Of a DNA stretch of 64,000 bases, positions 43,542 through 52,491 are shown in pieces (within the stretch, counting starts at the first letter, position 1; every line of letters begins with the position of its first letter). The notes beneath the pieces were generated by a model, which saw only the letters and a program-made list of their open reading frames with translations, was not told where the DNA came from and searched no databases. Position numbers and translations under genes: made by a program. The DNA comes from Azomonas macrocytogenes (GTDB lineage Bacteria > Pseudomonadota > Gammaproteobacteria > Pseudomonadales > Pseudomonadaceae), in the NCBI RefSeq assembly GCF_014191985.1, contig NZ_JACHXI010000004.1, positions 1 through 64,000 of the forward strand, in the 5' to 3' direction.

Positions 43542-46472
43542 ATGAATCTGCCGCAACTGCCCGTTCTGCCTGACTTGCTGCTGCCTTTGGCGCGGCGCGG
43601 CACGGAAATTTTGTCTCGTGCCCGGGACGCTTCGCCGGACTGCGAAGCACTGTTGCCCGCGACGTGGCCGCAGGCGCGGCAGCAAGCGTTGGCGCGGGTT
43701 TGCGCGTGTAGTGACTTCGTTGTTGTCCAGCTTGATCGATGCCCCTGGATTCTGGCGGAACTGCTCGAGCGCAAGATTCTGGAGCGCTCGCTTGCACCTG
43801 GCGAAATCGCTGCGGATTTGCAGGCGAGGCTCCAGGGCTGCGATGACGAGGCGGAGTTGATGCGTATCCTGCGCGATTTCCGCAATCTCCATCAGGTGCG
43901 GATTGTCTGGCGCGATCTGAATCGCCAGGCCGATCTGATCGAAACCTGCCGGGATCTTTCCGCGCTGGCTGACAGTTGCATCGATCAGGCTTGCCAGTGG
44001 TTGTATCCGCGCCTGTGCACGTTATACGGCACGCCGCTTGGGCAGGACGGTCAGCCCCAGCGCATGGTGATTCTCGGCATGGGCAAGCTGGGTGCCTTCG
44101 AGCTGAATCTTTCCTCGGATGTCGATCTGATCTTCGCTTTTCCACAGCGCGGGGAGACGGTGGGGGCGAGCCGCACGCTGGATAACCAGACTTTTTTCAT
44201 TCGCCTGGGACAGCGCCTGATCAAGGTGCTGGATGCGGTGACTATCGATGGTTTCGTGTTCCGCGTGGACATGCGGTTGCGGCCATACGGCGCTTCGGGC
44301 GCGCTGGCGTTCAGTTTTGCGGCGTTGGACGAATATTACCGGGAGCACGGGCGTGACTGGGAACGCTACGCGCTGATCAAGGCGCGGGTGGTCAGTGGCG
44401 ACCAGCAGGCCAGCGATGCCTTGCTGCAGATGCTCCAGCCTTTTGTCTATCGCCGCTACCTAGATTTTTCTGCCATCGAATCGCTGCGCGAGATGAAGCG
44501 GCTGATCCAGTTCGAGGTCCAGCGCAAGGGGTTGGCCGAGAATATCAAGCTGGGTGGCGGCGGTATTCGCGAAGTGGAATTCATTGCCCAGGTGTTCCAG
44601 TTGATTCACGGCGGCTATGACCCGGCTCTGCAGCAGCGGGCGTTGCTCGATGTACTGACAACGCTGCGGCAGCATGGTTACCTGCGGCGCTCCGTGGTCG
44701 CCGAGCTCGCCGACGGTTATCGCTTCCTGCGCTACGTCGAACATGCGTTGCAGGCGATTGCCGATCGACAGACCCATACGTTGCCGCATGGCGAAGCGGA
44801 TCGCGCCAGGGTCGCCTGCATGCTGGGCTGTGCTGACTGGACGGCGTTCTGCGAGCAACTGGCGTTCTGGCGTGAACGTATCGACAAGCATTTCCAACGC
44901 TTGATTACCAAGCCTGCCGTAGGCTGGAGTGAACCAGGCGTTGCCGAATGGCGGGCGCTCTGGTGTGAAAACTGGACCGAGACCGCCGTATTGCCGCGCC
45001 TGCAGCAGGCCGGTTTCAGGGATGCCGAAAGTGCCTGGCAGCGTCTGTGTACGTTGCGCGACAGCGCCCAGGTACGCGGCATGCAGGTACTGGGTCGCGA
45101 GCGGCTGGATATCTTCATGCCCTGCATGTTGCTGGCGATTGCCGAGCAGAGCGAGCCCGATCAGGTGCTGGTGCGCGTGTTGCCGTTGGTCGAGGGGATT
45201 GCCAGGCGTTCGCGCTATATCGTGCTGCTCCTGGAAAATCGTGCAGCCCTGCGCCGGTTGCTGAGTTTATGTGGCGCCAGTGCCTGGATTGCCGAGCAAA
45301 TCACGCGTTTTCCCGTGCTGCTCGATGAGTTGCTGGATGCCAAGCGTCTGTATAACCCGCCGGCAGCGGCAGAGCTGGCCTATGAGTTGAACGGACTCTT
45401 GCTGCGCCTGCCCGAGGACGACCTGGAGCAGCAGATGGAAACCCTGCGGCGCTTCAAACAGGCGCATCGTCTGCGTGTGGCCGTCTCGGAAATCGTCGGT
45501 ACCTTGCCGCTGATGAAGGTCAGCGATTACCTGACCTGGCTGGCCGAGGCGATTCTCGAGCAGGTCCTGGCGCTGGCCTGGCGACAACTGGTGGCACGCT
45601 ACGGGCAGCCCCGCTGCAGCGATGGCAGTCCATGCGATCCGGGCTTTCTGGTGCTTGGTTACGGCAAGGTCGGTGGTATTGAGCTTGGTCATGAGTCAGA
45701 CCTGGATCTGGTGTTCATCCACAATGGCGAACCGGGGTCGGAAACCGATGGCATCAAACTGATCGACAGTGCGCAATTCTTCATTCGTCTGGGGCAGCGC
45801 ATGATCCATCTGCTGAGCACGCAAACGGCGTCCGGCAGGCTCTACGAGGTGGATATGCGCCTGCGTCCATCCGGTGCGGCAGGGTTGTTGGTCAGTTCGA
45901 TGACCGCCTATGAACATTATCAATCCCGGGATGCCTGGACCTGGGAGCATCAAGCACTGGTGCGGGCTCGGCCATTGTCCGGTTGCCCGCGCCTGGCGCG
46001 GGAGTTCCTACGCGTTCGCGGTGCCGTGCTCGGGCGCGCGCGCGATCTACAGACGTTGCGTGTCGACGTGAGTGAAATGCGGGCCCGGATGCGCGCGAAC
46101 CTGGGCACCAGAAGCACTGCCGCAGGTACTGCCGGCAAGGCGTTCTCGGCGCAGGAGCGCTTCGATCTCAAGCATGATGCCGGTGGTATCGTGGATATCG
46201 AATTTATGGTGCAATATGCCGTCCTGGCGTGGTCGCACCGTTATCCCGAGCTGCTACGCCATACCGACAATATCCGCATCCTCGACGGCCTGGCGCAGAC
46301 TGGGCTGTTGTCTGGCACCGAGGTTCGGCTGCTGCAAGAGGCTTACAAGGCCTACCGCATTGCTGCCCATCGGCTGTCACTGCAGAAGCAGTCTGGAGTG
46401 GTGAGTGGTGACCGATTCCATGACGAGCGCCAGGCGGTCATGCGCATCTGGCGCGAACTGGGGCTTTTTTGA
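43542..46472 (+). CDS. glnE: Glutamine synthetase adenylyltransferase/deadenylase
   Basis: The enzyme adenylylates and deadenylylates glutamine synthetase in response to nitrogen status. The 976-residue length is typical. Two nucleotidyltransferase domains are visible: the N-terminal deadenylase site GMGKLGAFELNLSSDVDLIF and the C-terminal adenylylase site GYGKVGGIELGHESDLDLVF, each followed by helical regulatory domains. I chose the ATG giving MNLPQLP, which has GAGGGG upstream, over the longer frame that overlaps aceE. Confidence 0.96.
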   Translation: MNLPQLPVLPDLLLPLARRGTEILSRARDASPDCEALLPATWPQARQQALARVCACSDFVVVQLDRCPWILAELLERKILERSLAPGEIAADLQARLQGCDDEAELMRILRDFRNLHQVRIVWRDLNRQADLIETCRDLSALADSCIDQACQWLYPRLCTLYGTPLGQDGQPQRMVILGMGKLGAFELNLSSDVDLIFAFPQRGETVGASRTLDNQTFFIRLGQRLIKVLDAVTIDGFVFRVDMRLRPYGASGALAFSFAALDEYYREHGRDWERYALIKARVVSGDQQASDALLQMLQPFVYRRYLDFSAIESLREMKRLIQFEVQRKGLAENIKLGGGGIREVEFIAQVFQLIHGGYDPALQQRALLDVLTTLRQHGYLRRSVVAELADGYRFLRYVEHALQAIADRQTHTLPHGEADRARVACMLGCADWTAFCEQLAFWRERIDKHFQRLITKPAVGWSEPGVAEWRALWCENWTETAVLPRLQQAGFRDAESAWQRLCTLRDSAQVRGMQVLGRERLDIFMPCMLLAIAEQSEPDQVLVRVLPLVEGIARRSRYIVLLLENRAALRRLLSLCGASAWIAEQITRFPVLLDELLDAKRLYNPPAAAELAYELNGLLLRLPEDDLEQQMETLRRFKQAHRLRVAVSEIVGTLPLMKVSDYLTWLAEAILEQVLALAWRQLVARYGQPRCSDGSPCDPGFLVLGYGKVGGIELGHESDLDLVFIHNGEPGSETDGIKLIDSAQFFIRLGQRMIHLLSTQTASGRLYEVDMRLRPSGAAGLLVSSMTAYEHYQSRDAWTWEHQALVRARPLSGCPRLAREFLRVRGAVLGRARDLQTLRVDVSEMRARMRANLGTRSTAAGTAGKAFSAQERFDLKHDAGGIVDIEFMVQYAVLAWSHRYPELLRHTDNIRILDGLAQTGLLSGTEVRLLQEAYKAYRIAAHRLSLQKQSGVVSGDRFHDERQAVMRIWRELGLF

Positions 46473-46521
46473 AACCCCAGGCGTTAACCTGGCATAAATG
46501 AAGTTCTGAGGAGCTGGCAAG

Positions 46522-47445
46522 ATGTCGATGGCCGACCGCGATGGCGTCATCTGGTATGACGGTGAACTGGTGCAGTGGCGCGATGCGACCACCCATGTAT
46601 TGACCCACACCCTGCATTACGGCATGGGCGTGTTCGAAGGTGTGCGTGCCTATGAGACTCCGGCCGGCACAGCGATCTTCCGTCTGCAGGCGCACACCGA
46701 CCGCCTGTTCGATTCGGCGCACATCATGAATATGAAGATCCCGTTCACCAAGGACGAGATCAACGAGGCGACTCGTACCGCCGTACGCGAGAACGACCTG
46801 GCCAGCGCCTATATCCGCCCGATGGTGTTCTACGGGTCCGAAGGCATGGGCCTGCGCGCCACTGGCCTGAAGGTACATGTGATCGTCGCCGCCTGGCATT
46901 GGGGCGCCTACATGGGCGACGAAGCGCTGGAGCAGGGCATCAAGGTACGCACCAGTTCCTTCACCCGCCATCATGTCAACATCAGCATGACCCGCGCCAA
47001 GTCCAACGGTGCCTACATCAACTCCATGCTGGCCCTGCAGGAAGCGATTTCCGGCGGTGCCGACGAAGCGCTGATGCTCGATCCGGAAGGCTATGTCGCC
47101 GAAGGCTCCGGCGAGAACATCTTCATCATCAAGAGTGGAGTGATCTACACCCCGGAAGTCACCGCATGCCTCAACGGCATTACACGCAACAGCGTGCTGA
47201 CCCTCGCTGCCGAGCTGGGCATCAAGGTGGTCGAGAAGCGCATCACCCGCGATGAGGTCTATATCGCTGACGAAGCCTTCTTTACCGGCACGGCGGCTGA
47301 AGTTACCCCCATCCGTGAAGTCGACGGTCGTGCGATCGGTGCAGGCCGCCGTGGCCCGGTGACCGAGAAATTGCAAAAAGCCTACTTCGACCTGGTCAGC
47401 GGCAGGACCGAAGCGCATCCGGAGTGGCGGACCTTGGTGAAATAG
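46522..47445 (+). CDS. ilvE: Branched-chain amino acid aminotransferase
   Basis: This PLP enzyme catalyses the last step of Leu, Ile and Val synthesis. The 307-residue protein has the fold-type IV signatures: HYGMGVFEGVRAY near 32-44, catalytic Lys160 in TRAKSNGAYINS and the phosphate-binding EGSGENIF segment. GAGGAGC precedes the ATG. It is followed within 80 bases by waaF. Confidence 0.96.
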   Translation: MSMADRDGVIWYDGELVQWRDATTHVLTHTLHYGMGVFEGVRAYETPAGTAIFRLQAHTDRLFDSAHIMNMKIPFTKDEINEATRTAVRENDLASAYIRPMVFYGSEGMGLRATGLKVHVIVAAWHWGAYMGDEALEQGIKVRTSSFTRHHVNISMTRAKSNGAYINSMLALQEAISGGADEALMLDPEGYVAEGSGENIFIIKSGVIYTPEVTACLNGITRNSVLTLAAELGIKVVEKRITRDEVYIADEAFFTGTAAEVTPIREVDGRAIGAGRRGPVTEKLQKAYFDLVSGRTEAHPEWRTLVK

Positions 47446-47525
47446 GCGGCAGGCCTCAGGCTGCAAGCGACAGGCGGTTCGTGCCGTTTTCCCTTGCAGC
47501 CCGGCAACCTGCAACCTGCAGCCTT

Positions 47526-48560
47526 ATGAATATTCTGATCATTGGTCCCAGCTGGGTCGGCGACATGGTGATGGCGCAGACCCTGTTCACCTGCCTCAGG
47601 CAGCGTTATCCGGATTGCGCCATCGATGTACTGGCGCCAGCCTGGAGCCGACCGATTCTCGAGCGTATGCCCGAGGTGCGCGCGGCCATCGACTTCCCGC
47701 TCGGGCACGGCGTGCTGGATCTGACCTTGCGGCACACTATCGCCCGAAGTCTCAAAGGCCGCTATGACCAGGCGATCCTCCTGCCCAACTCGCTGAAGTC
47801 AGCGCTGGTGCCCTTCCTGGCTGGCATTCCCCGGCGCACCGGTTGGCGTGGCGAGATGCGCTACGGCCTGCTCAACGATCTGCGGATTCTGGACAAGACG
47901 AAGTACCCGTTGATGATCGAGCGCTTCATGGCGCTGGCTTTCGCGCCTGATACCGACTTGCCCAAGCCTTATCCTCGCCCGCACCTGCAGGTCAGCCCGG
48001 CCAGCCGCAAGGCGGCGCTGGCCCGTTTCACCCTGAAGCTGGACCGTCCGGTGCTGGCGCTCTGTCCCGGGGCGGAATTTGGCGAGGCCAAGCGCTGGCC
48101 GGCCCGCCACTACGCCAGGGTTGCCGAAGGCAAGCTGGCCGAAGGTTGGCAGGTCTGGCTGTTCGGTTCGAAGAACGACCATCCGGTCGGTGAAGAGATC
48201 CGTGGCTTGCTGAGCCCCGAACGGCGCGTGCAATCCTGCAACCTGGCTGGCGAAACCAGTCTGGCCGAAGCCATTGATCTACTTTCCTGTGCCGACGCAG
48301 TGGTATCCAATGACTCCGGGCTAATGCATGTCGCTGCTGCCTTGCAGCGCCCCCTGGTGGCGGTATACGGCTCCACTTCGCCAGGCTTCACACCACCCCT
48401 GGCCGAGCAGGTGGAAATCGTCCGCTTGGGCCTGGAGTGCAGCCCCTGCTTCGAGCGCACCTGTCGCTTCGGGCATTACAACTGCTTGCAGGAACTGCAG
48501 CCCGAGGCCGTGGCCGCGGCGCTGGAGCGCCTGCTGCCACAACCACTCGAGGTTCGCTGA
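47526..48560 (+). CDS. waaF: ADP-heptose:LPS heptosyltransferase II
   Basis: The 344-residue enzyme adds the second heptose to the LPS inner core at the cytosolic face of the inner membrane. It has the GT-B heptosyltransferase pattern: MNILIIGPSWVGDMVMAQ at the start and the nucleotide-sugar site with VSNDSGLMHVAAAL near 255-270. I chose the ATG at 47526 because homologues start with this motif. waaC follows directly, with no gap. Confidence 0.95.
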   Translation: MNILIIGPSWVGDMVMAQTLFTCLRQRYPDCAIDVLAPAWSRPILERMPEVRAAIDFPLGHGVLDLTLRHTIARSLKGRYDQAILLPNSLKSALVPFLAGIPRRTGWRGEMRYGLLNDLRILDKTKYPLMIERFMALAFAPDTDLPKPYPRPHLQVSPASRKAALARFTLKLDRPVLALCPGAEFGEAKRWPARHYARVAEGKLAEGWQVWLFGSKNDHPVGEEIRGLLSPERRVQSCNLAGETSLAEAIDLLSCADAVVSNDSGLMHVAAALQRPLVAVYGSTSPGFTPPLAEQVEIVRLGLECSPCFERTCRFGHYNCLQELQPEAVAAALERLLPQPLEVR

Positions 48561-49562
48561 GTGCGCGTCCTGCTGATCAAGACATCCTCCATGGGTGATG
48601 TGATCCATACCCTGCCGGCCTTGACCGATGCGACACAGGCTCTGCCGGACATTCGCTTCGACTGGGTGGTGGAGGAGGGGTTCGCCGAAATTCCCGCCTG
48701 GCATCCTGCGATAGCGCGAGTCATTCCGGTGGCGATCCGCCGTTGGCGCAAACAGCCAGTGCAAACGTGGCTTTCCGGCGAGTGGGCGCGCTGCAAGACG
48801 GCGCTTCGCGAAGGTAACTACGATCTGGTGATCGATGCCCAGGGACTGTTGAAAAGCGCCTGGCTGACCCGCTACGTCAAGGCTCCCGTGGCTGGATTTT
48901 CCCGCACCTCGGCCCGCGAGCCGCTGGCCAGTCGGTTCTACGATCGCACCTATTCGGTCGCGCCGGGCTTGCATGCCATCGAGCGGACGCGCGGACTGTT
49001 CGCCCAGGCGCTCGGCTATCCGCTTCCCGGCGCAATGGGCGACTACGGGCTGGATCGCGAGCAACTGGCTGTCCACGAACGACAGCCTTATCTGCTGTTC
49101 CTGCACGGTACCACCTGGGCCAGTAAGCACTGGCCGGAACCGTATTGGCGCGAGTTGGCGGAACGGCTCGTTGCAAGCGGCAGGAAAGTTCGCTTGCCCT
49201 GGGGCAATGCTGCCGAGAAAGCGCGTGCCGAACGTATCGCCAGGGGACTGGCCGGCGTGTCGGTACTGCCGCGGCTGAATCTGGCCGGCATCGCCAGGAT
49301 CATCGCCGGCGCGCAGGCTTGTGTGGCGGTGGATACCGGCCTCGGGCATCTTGCCGCCGCGTTGGATGTGCCGACCGTTTCACTCTACGGCCCGACGCTG
49401 CCGGAAAAAGTGGGTACCTACGGGCACTCGCAAGTCCATCTCCGCGCCACCGGTCCGGATGCCGGCAAGGGCGACCGCGACAAGCCGTGCTTCGCGGATC
49501 TGCTGCCCGAGCACGTCTTTCACGAGCTCGGCACCCTTTTGCAAGCGCTGGAACTTGCCTGA
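48561..49562 (+). CDS. waaC: ADP-heptose:LPS heptosyltransferase I
   Basis: The 333-residue enzyme adds the first heptose to Kdo. The start MRVLLIKTSSMGDVIHTLPAL and the VAVDTGLGHLAAAL segment near 255 match WaaC. The start is GTG, immediately after the waaF stop, so translation is coupled. It belongs to the LPS inner-core operon. Confidence 0.95.
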   Translation: MRVLLIKTSSMGDVIHTLPALTDATQALPDIRFDWVVEEGFAEIPAWHPAIARVIPVAIRRWRKQPVQTWLSGEWARCKTALREGNYDLVIDAQGLLKSAWLTRYVKAPVAGFSRTSAREPLASRFYDRTYSVAPGLHAIERTRGLFAQALGYPLPGAMGDYGLDREQLAVHERQPYLLFLHGTTWASKHWPEPYWRELAERLVASGRKVRLPWGNAAEKARAERIARGLAGVSVLPRLNLAGIARIIAGAQACVAVDTGLGHLAAALDVPTVSLYGPTLPEKVGTYGHSQVHLRATGPDAGKGDRDKPCFADLLPEHVFHELGTLLQALELA

Positions 49563-49668
49563 TGCGCGCACGGCTTCCCGCAGCCTGTCCAGGCAAGGTA
49601 ATGATCGACCTCTGCATGGGCTGCGGTTCTGGCTATCGAACATGGCAGCCTGATCGGCAGGAGAGCTG

Positions 49669-50790
49669 ATGCGTCTGGCTTTTATCCTCTATAAATATTT
49701 TCCTTTCGGTGGCCTGCAACGCGATTTCATGCGGATTGCCCTGCAATGCCAGCAACGTGGCCATTCCATTCGCGTCTATACCATGAGCTGGCAGGGCGAG
49801 ATCCCGGCAGGTTTCGAGGTGCTGATCGTGCCGGTCAAGGCCCTGTTCAACCATACCCGCTACAAGCGCTTCACCGCCTGGGTCGAGCACGATCTGCAGC
49901 AGCGCCCGCTGGATCGGGTGGTTGGTTTCAACAAGATGCCCGGCCTGGATGTCTATTACGCCGCCGATCCCTGTTTCGAGGACAAGGCGCAGACCTTGCG
50001 CAACCCGCTGTATCGACGGCTGGGCCGCTACAGGCATTTCGCCGAGTATGAGCGTGCGGTGTTTGCACCATCTGCCAAGACGCGCATCCTGATGATTTCA
50101 GAAGTGCAGCAGCCCTTGTTCGCCAAGCACTACGGCACCCCGGCCGAGCGCTTTCATCTGCTCCCGCCTGGTATCGCCCTCGACCGTCGTGCACCACCGG
50201 ATGCCGCTGCAATCCGCGAGGGATTCCGGGCCGAATTCGGCCTGGGTACTGATGATCTGCTACTGGTACAAATCGGTTCGGGTTTCAAGACCAAAGGGCT
50301 CGATCGCAGCCTGAAGGCACTTGCCGCATTGCCGCAGGGCTTGAAGATACGCACGCGCCTGATCGCCATCGGCCAGGACGATCCCAAGCCTTTCCTGATG
50401 CAAATCAAGGCACTGGGGCTGGGCGAGCAGGTGCAGATCCTCAAGGGCCGCGACGATATCCCGCGCTTTTTGCTGGGGGCGGATCTGCTGGTTCATCCGG
50501 CCTACAACGAGAACACTGGCACCGTACTGCTGGAAGCCCTGGTCGCCGGACTGCCGGTGCTGGTCACCGATGTCTGCGGTTATGCCCGTTATATAAAGGA
50601 AGCCAATTGTGGGCGGGTGTTGCCGAGCCCTTTCGCTCAGGAGCGGCTGGATGCCGCGCTGGCGGAGATGCTGGAGGACGCTACGGTTCGTGCGGTCTGG
50701 GGGCAGAATGGGTTGGCCTATGCGGAGACGGCAGACCTGTATTCGATGCCGGAGCGAGCGGCGGATGTGATTGTGGGGGATTGGGGGTGA
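49669..50790 (+). CDS. waaG: LPS core glycosyltransferase (WaaG)
   Basis: The 373-residue GT-B family 4 glycosyltransferase adds the first outer-core sugar to heptose II. Features are the YKYFPFGGLQRDFMRIA start and the C-terminal donor-site pattern HPAYNENTGTVLLEALVAG (E-x7-E). GGAGAG precedes the ATG. Its position between waaC and waaP is conserved in Pseudomonas. Confidence 0.94.
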   Translation: MRLAFILYKYFPFGGLQRDFMRIALQCQQRGHSIRVYTMSWQGEIPAGFEVLIVPVKALFNHTRYKRFTAWVEHDLQQRPLDRVVGFNKMPGLDVYYAADPCFEDKAQTLRNPLYRRLGRYRHFAEYERAVFAPSAKTRILMISEVQQPLFAKHYGTPAERFHLLPPGIALDRRAPPDAAAIREGFRAEFGLGTDDLLLVQIGSGFKTKGLDRSLKALAALPQGLKIRTRLIAIGQDDPKPFLMQIKALGLGEQVQILKGRDDIPRFLLGADLLVHPAYNENTGTVLLEALVAGLPVLVTDVCGYARYIKEANCGRVLPSPFAQERLDAALAEMLEDATVRAVWGQNGLAYAETADLYSMPERAADVIVGDWG

Positions 50791-50920
50791 GTTCTTTTTT
50801 GGATTGGTCCGGGTGGTGGGCCGATGCGCTTTCCCGGTGGTGGACGAAACCTGTCGTTTCAAACGAGGCAAGCGTATCGGTTCCACGCAGTCGTCTGTTC
50901 AATCTCAGGAACAACGAACC

Positions 50921-51727
50921 ATGAAGCTGTTCCTCGCCGACCCCTTCAAAACCCTCTGGGCCGATCAGGACCCCTTCGCCGAGGTCGAACGCCTGCAAGG
51001 TCAGGTCTTCCGCGAGCTGGAGGCCCGCCGCACCCTGCGCGTCGAAGTCGCCGGACGTGGTTATTTTGTCAAGATCCACCGCGGCATCGGCTGGGGCGAA
51101 ATCGTCAAGAACCTGCTTACTGCCAAGTTGCCGGTATTGGGGGCTGGCCAGGAGTGGCGAGCCATCCAGCGTCTGCACGAGGCCGGAGTGCCGACCATGA
51201 CTGCCGTGGCTTTCGGTGAGCGTGGCGGTAATCCGGCAACGCAGCATTCCTTCCTCATCACCGAAGAGCTGGCGCCGACCGTCAGCTTGGAAGATTTCAG
51301 TCTCAACTGGAAACAAGCGCCGCCGCCGCCGGGTCTCAAGCGTGCGCTGATCGCTGAAGTGGCACACATGACTGGCACGATGCATCGGGCCGGCGTCAAT
51401 CATCGGGACTGCTATATCTGCCATTTCCTCTTGCATCTCGATCATCCCGTGACCGCAAAGAGTGTACGTCTGTCACTGATCGACCTGCATCGTGCCCAGA
51501 CCCGCGCCGCAACGCCCCGGCGCTGGCGCGACAAGGATCTGGCAGCCCTGTATTTTTCCGCGCTGGATATCGGCCTGACCCGGCGCGACAGGCTGAGATT
51601 TCTCAAAAATTATTTTCAGCGCCCGCTACGCCGGGTCCTGGATGAGGAGGCACATTTGCTGGACTGGCTGGAGCGCAAGGCGGACAAGCTGTACGCCCGC
51701 AAGCTGCGTTATGGGGATGCACTCTGA
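50921..51727 (+). CDS. waaP: LPS heptose kinase WaaP
   Basis: The 268-residue kinase phosphorylates heptose I of the inner core, a modification needed for outer-membrane integrity in Pseudomonas. Kinase-like features are Lys51 in FVKIHRG, the catalytic HRD at 161-163 and the metal-binding LIDLHR. I chose ATG 50921 (MKLFLAD) because it matches known WaaP starts and AGGA lies upstream. Its stop overlaps the next ATG by one base. Confidence 0.94.
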   Translation: MKLFLADPFKTLWADQDPFAEVERLQGQVFRELEARRTLRVEVAGRGYFVKIHRGIGWGEIVKNLLTAKLPVLGAGQEWRAIQRLHEAGVPTMTAVAFGERGGNPATQHSFLITEELAPTVSLEDFSLNWKQAPPPPGLKRALIAEVAHMTGTMHRAGVNHRDCYICHFLLHLDHPVTAKSVRLSLIDLHRAQTRAATPRRWRDKDLAALYFSALDIGLTRRDRLRFLKNYFQRPLRRVLDEEAHLLDWLERKADKLYARKLRYGDAL

Positions 51728-52458
51728 TGAGCTGGACGCTCGATCCCGCTTATGCCGCGCTAGAGGCGGATTTCGGTAACCTGGAGCGGGTCTTCACCCT
51801 GCAAGGCGAAAGGCTGACCAGCAGCCCCTTGTCGGAGGTGATTCGCCTGGAGCGCGACGGTATCCGCTACTACGTCAAGCGCTACTGGGCGGCGGGCAAG
51901 GGCCTGCGGCGCTATATCGGCCGCCCCAGGGTCAAGGCCGAATGGCAGAATCTCCAGCGTTTCCAGCAGTGGGGCATAGCTACTGCGCCGTTGGTGGCCT
52001 GGGGGATGGAGTACGCCGGTGGCGCGTTCCGGCGCGGCGCGATGATCACGCGCGAGATCGAGAATTCCACGGACATGGGGACGATGGCCAAGCGCGCCGA
52101 TCCGCGCCTGGCCGATCCGGCCTGGGTCGAGTGCATCAGCCGTCAACTGGCCCGGGCGACGCGGATCATGCACGAGCATCGCTTTGCCCATAACGATCTG
52201 AAATGGCGCAACCTGCTGGTGAATCCAGCCGCCGAGCTGTTCATGATCGATTGCCCGACCGGCGCTTTCTGGTTCGGGCCATTTCTGCGTCGACGCATCA
52301 TCAAGGACCTGGCCTGCCTGGACAAGGTAGCCAAATATCGACTGAGCCGAACCCAGCGGCTGCGTTTCTATCTGCACTATCAGCGCCGGACACGGACGCA
52401 ACCTGCCGACAGAAAAAAAATCAGGCAGGTTCTGGACTATTTCGAGGGGCGGGAATGA
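51727..52458 (+). CDS. LPS-kinase (InaA/WaaP-like) family protein
   Basis: The 243-residue protein is a second kinase-like protein of the LPS cluster, with Lys in YVKRYW, the catalytic-loop HNDLKWRNLL and the metal site MIDCP. It probably phosphorylates an LPS core sugar, but its target is not predictable here. The TGATG overlap with waaP indicates translational coupling. Confidence 0.85.
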   Translation: MSWTLDPAYAALEADFGNLERVFTLQGERLTSSPLSEVIRLERDGIRYYVKRYWAAGKGLRRYIGRPRVKAEWQNLQRFQQWGIATAPLVAWGMEYAGGAFRRGAMITREIENSTDMGTMAKRADPRLADPAWVECISRQLARATRIMHEHRFAHNDLKWRNLLVNPAAELFMIDCPTGAFWFGPFLRRRIIKDLACLDKVAKYRLSRTQRLRFYLHYQRRTRTQPADRKKIRQVLDYFEGRE

Positions 52459-52491
52459 ACAGAGTGAGCAACGTTCCGCCGGAGTTCGAAC

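Noticed and set aside
46462-46490. Terminator after glnE
   Set aside because: CTGGGG and CCCCAG can pair, but the T-run lies in the loop and the stop codon is inside the hairpin.
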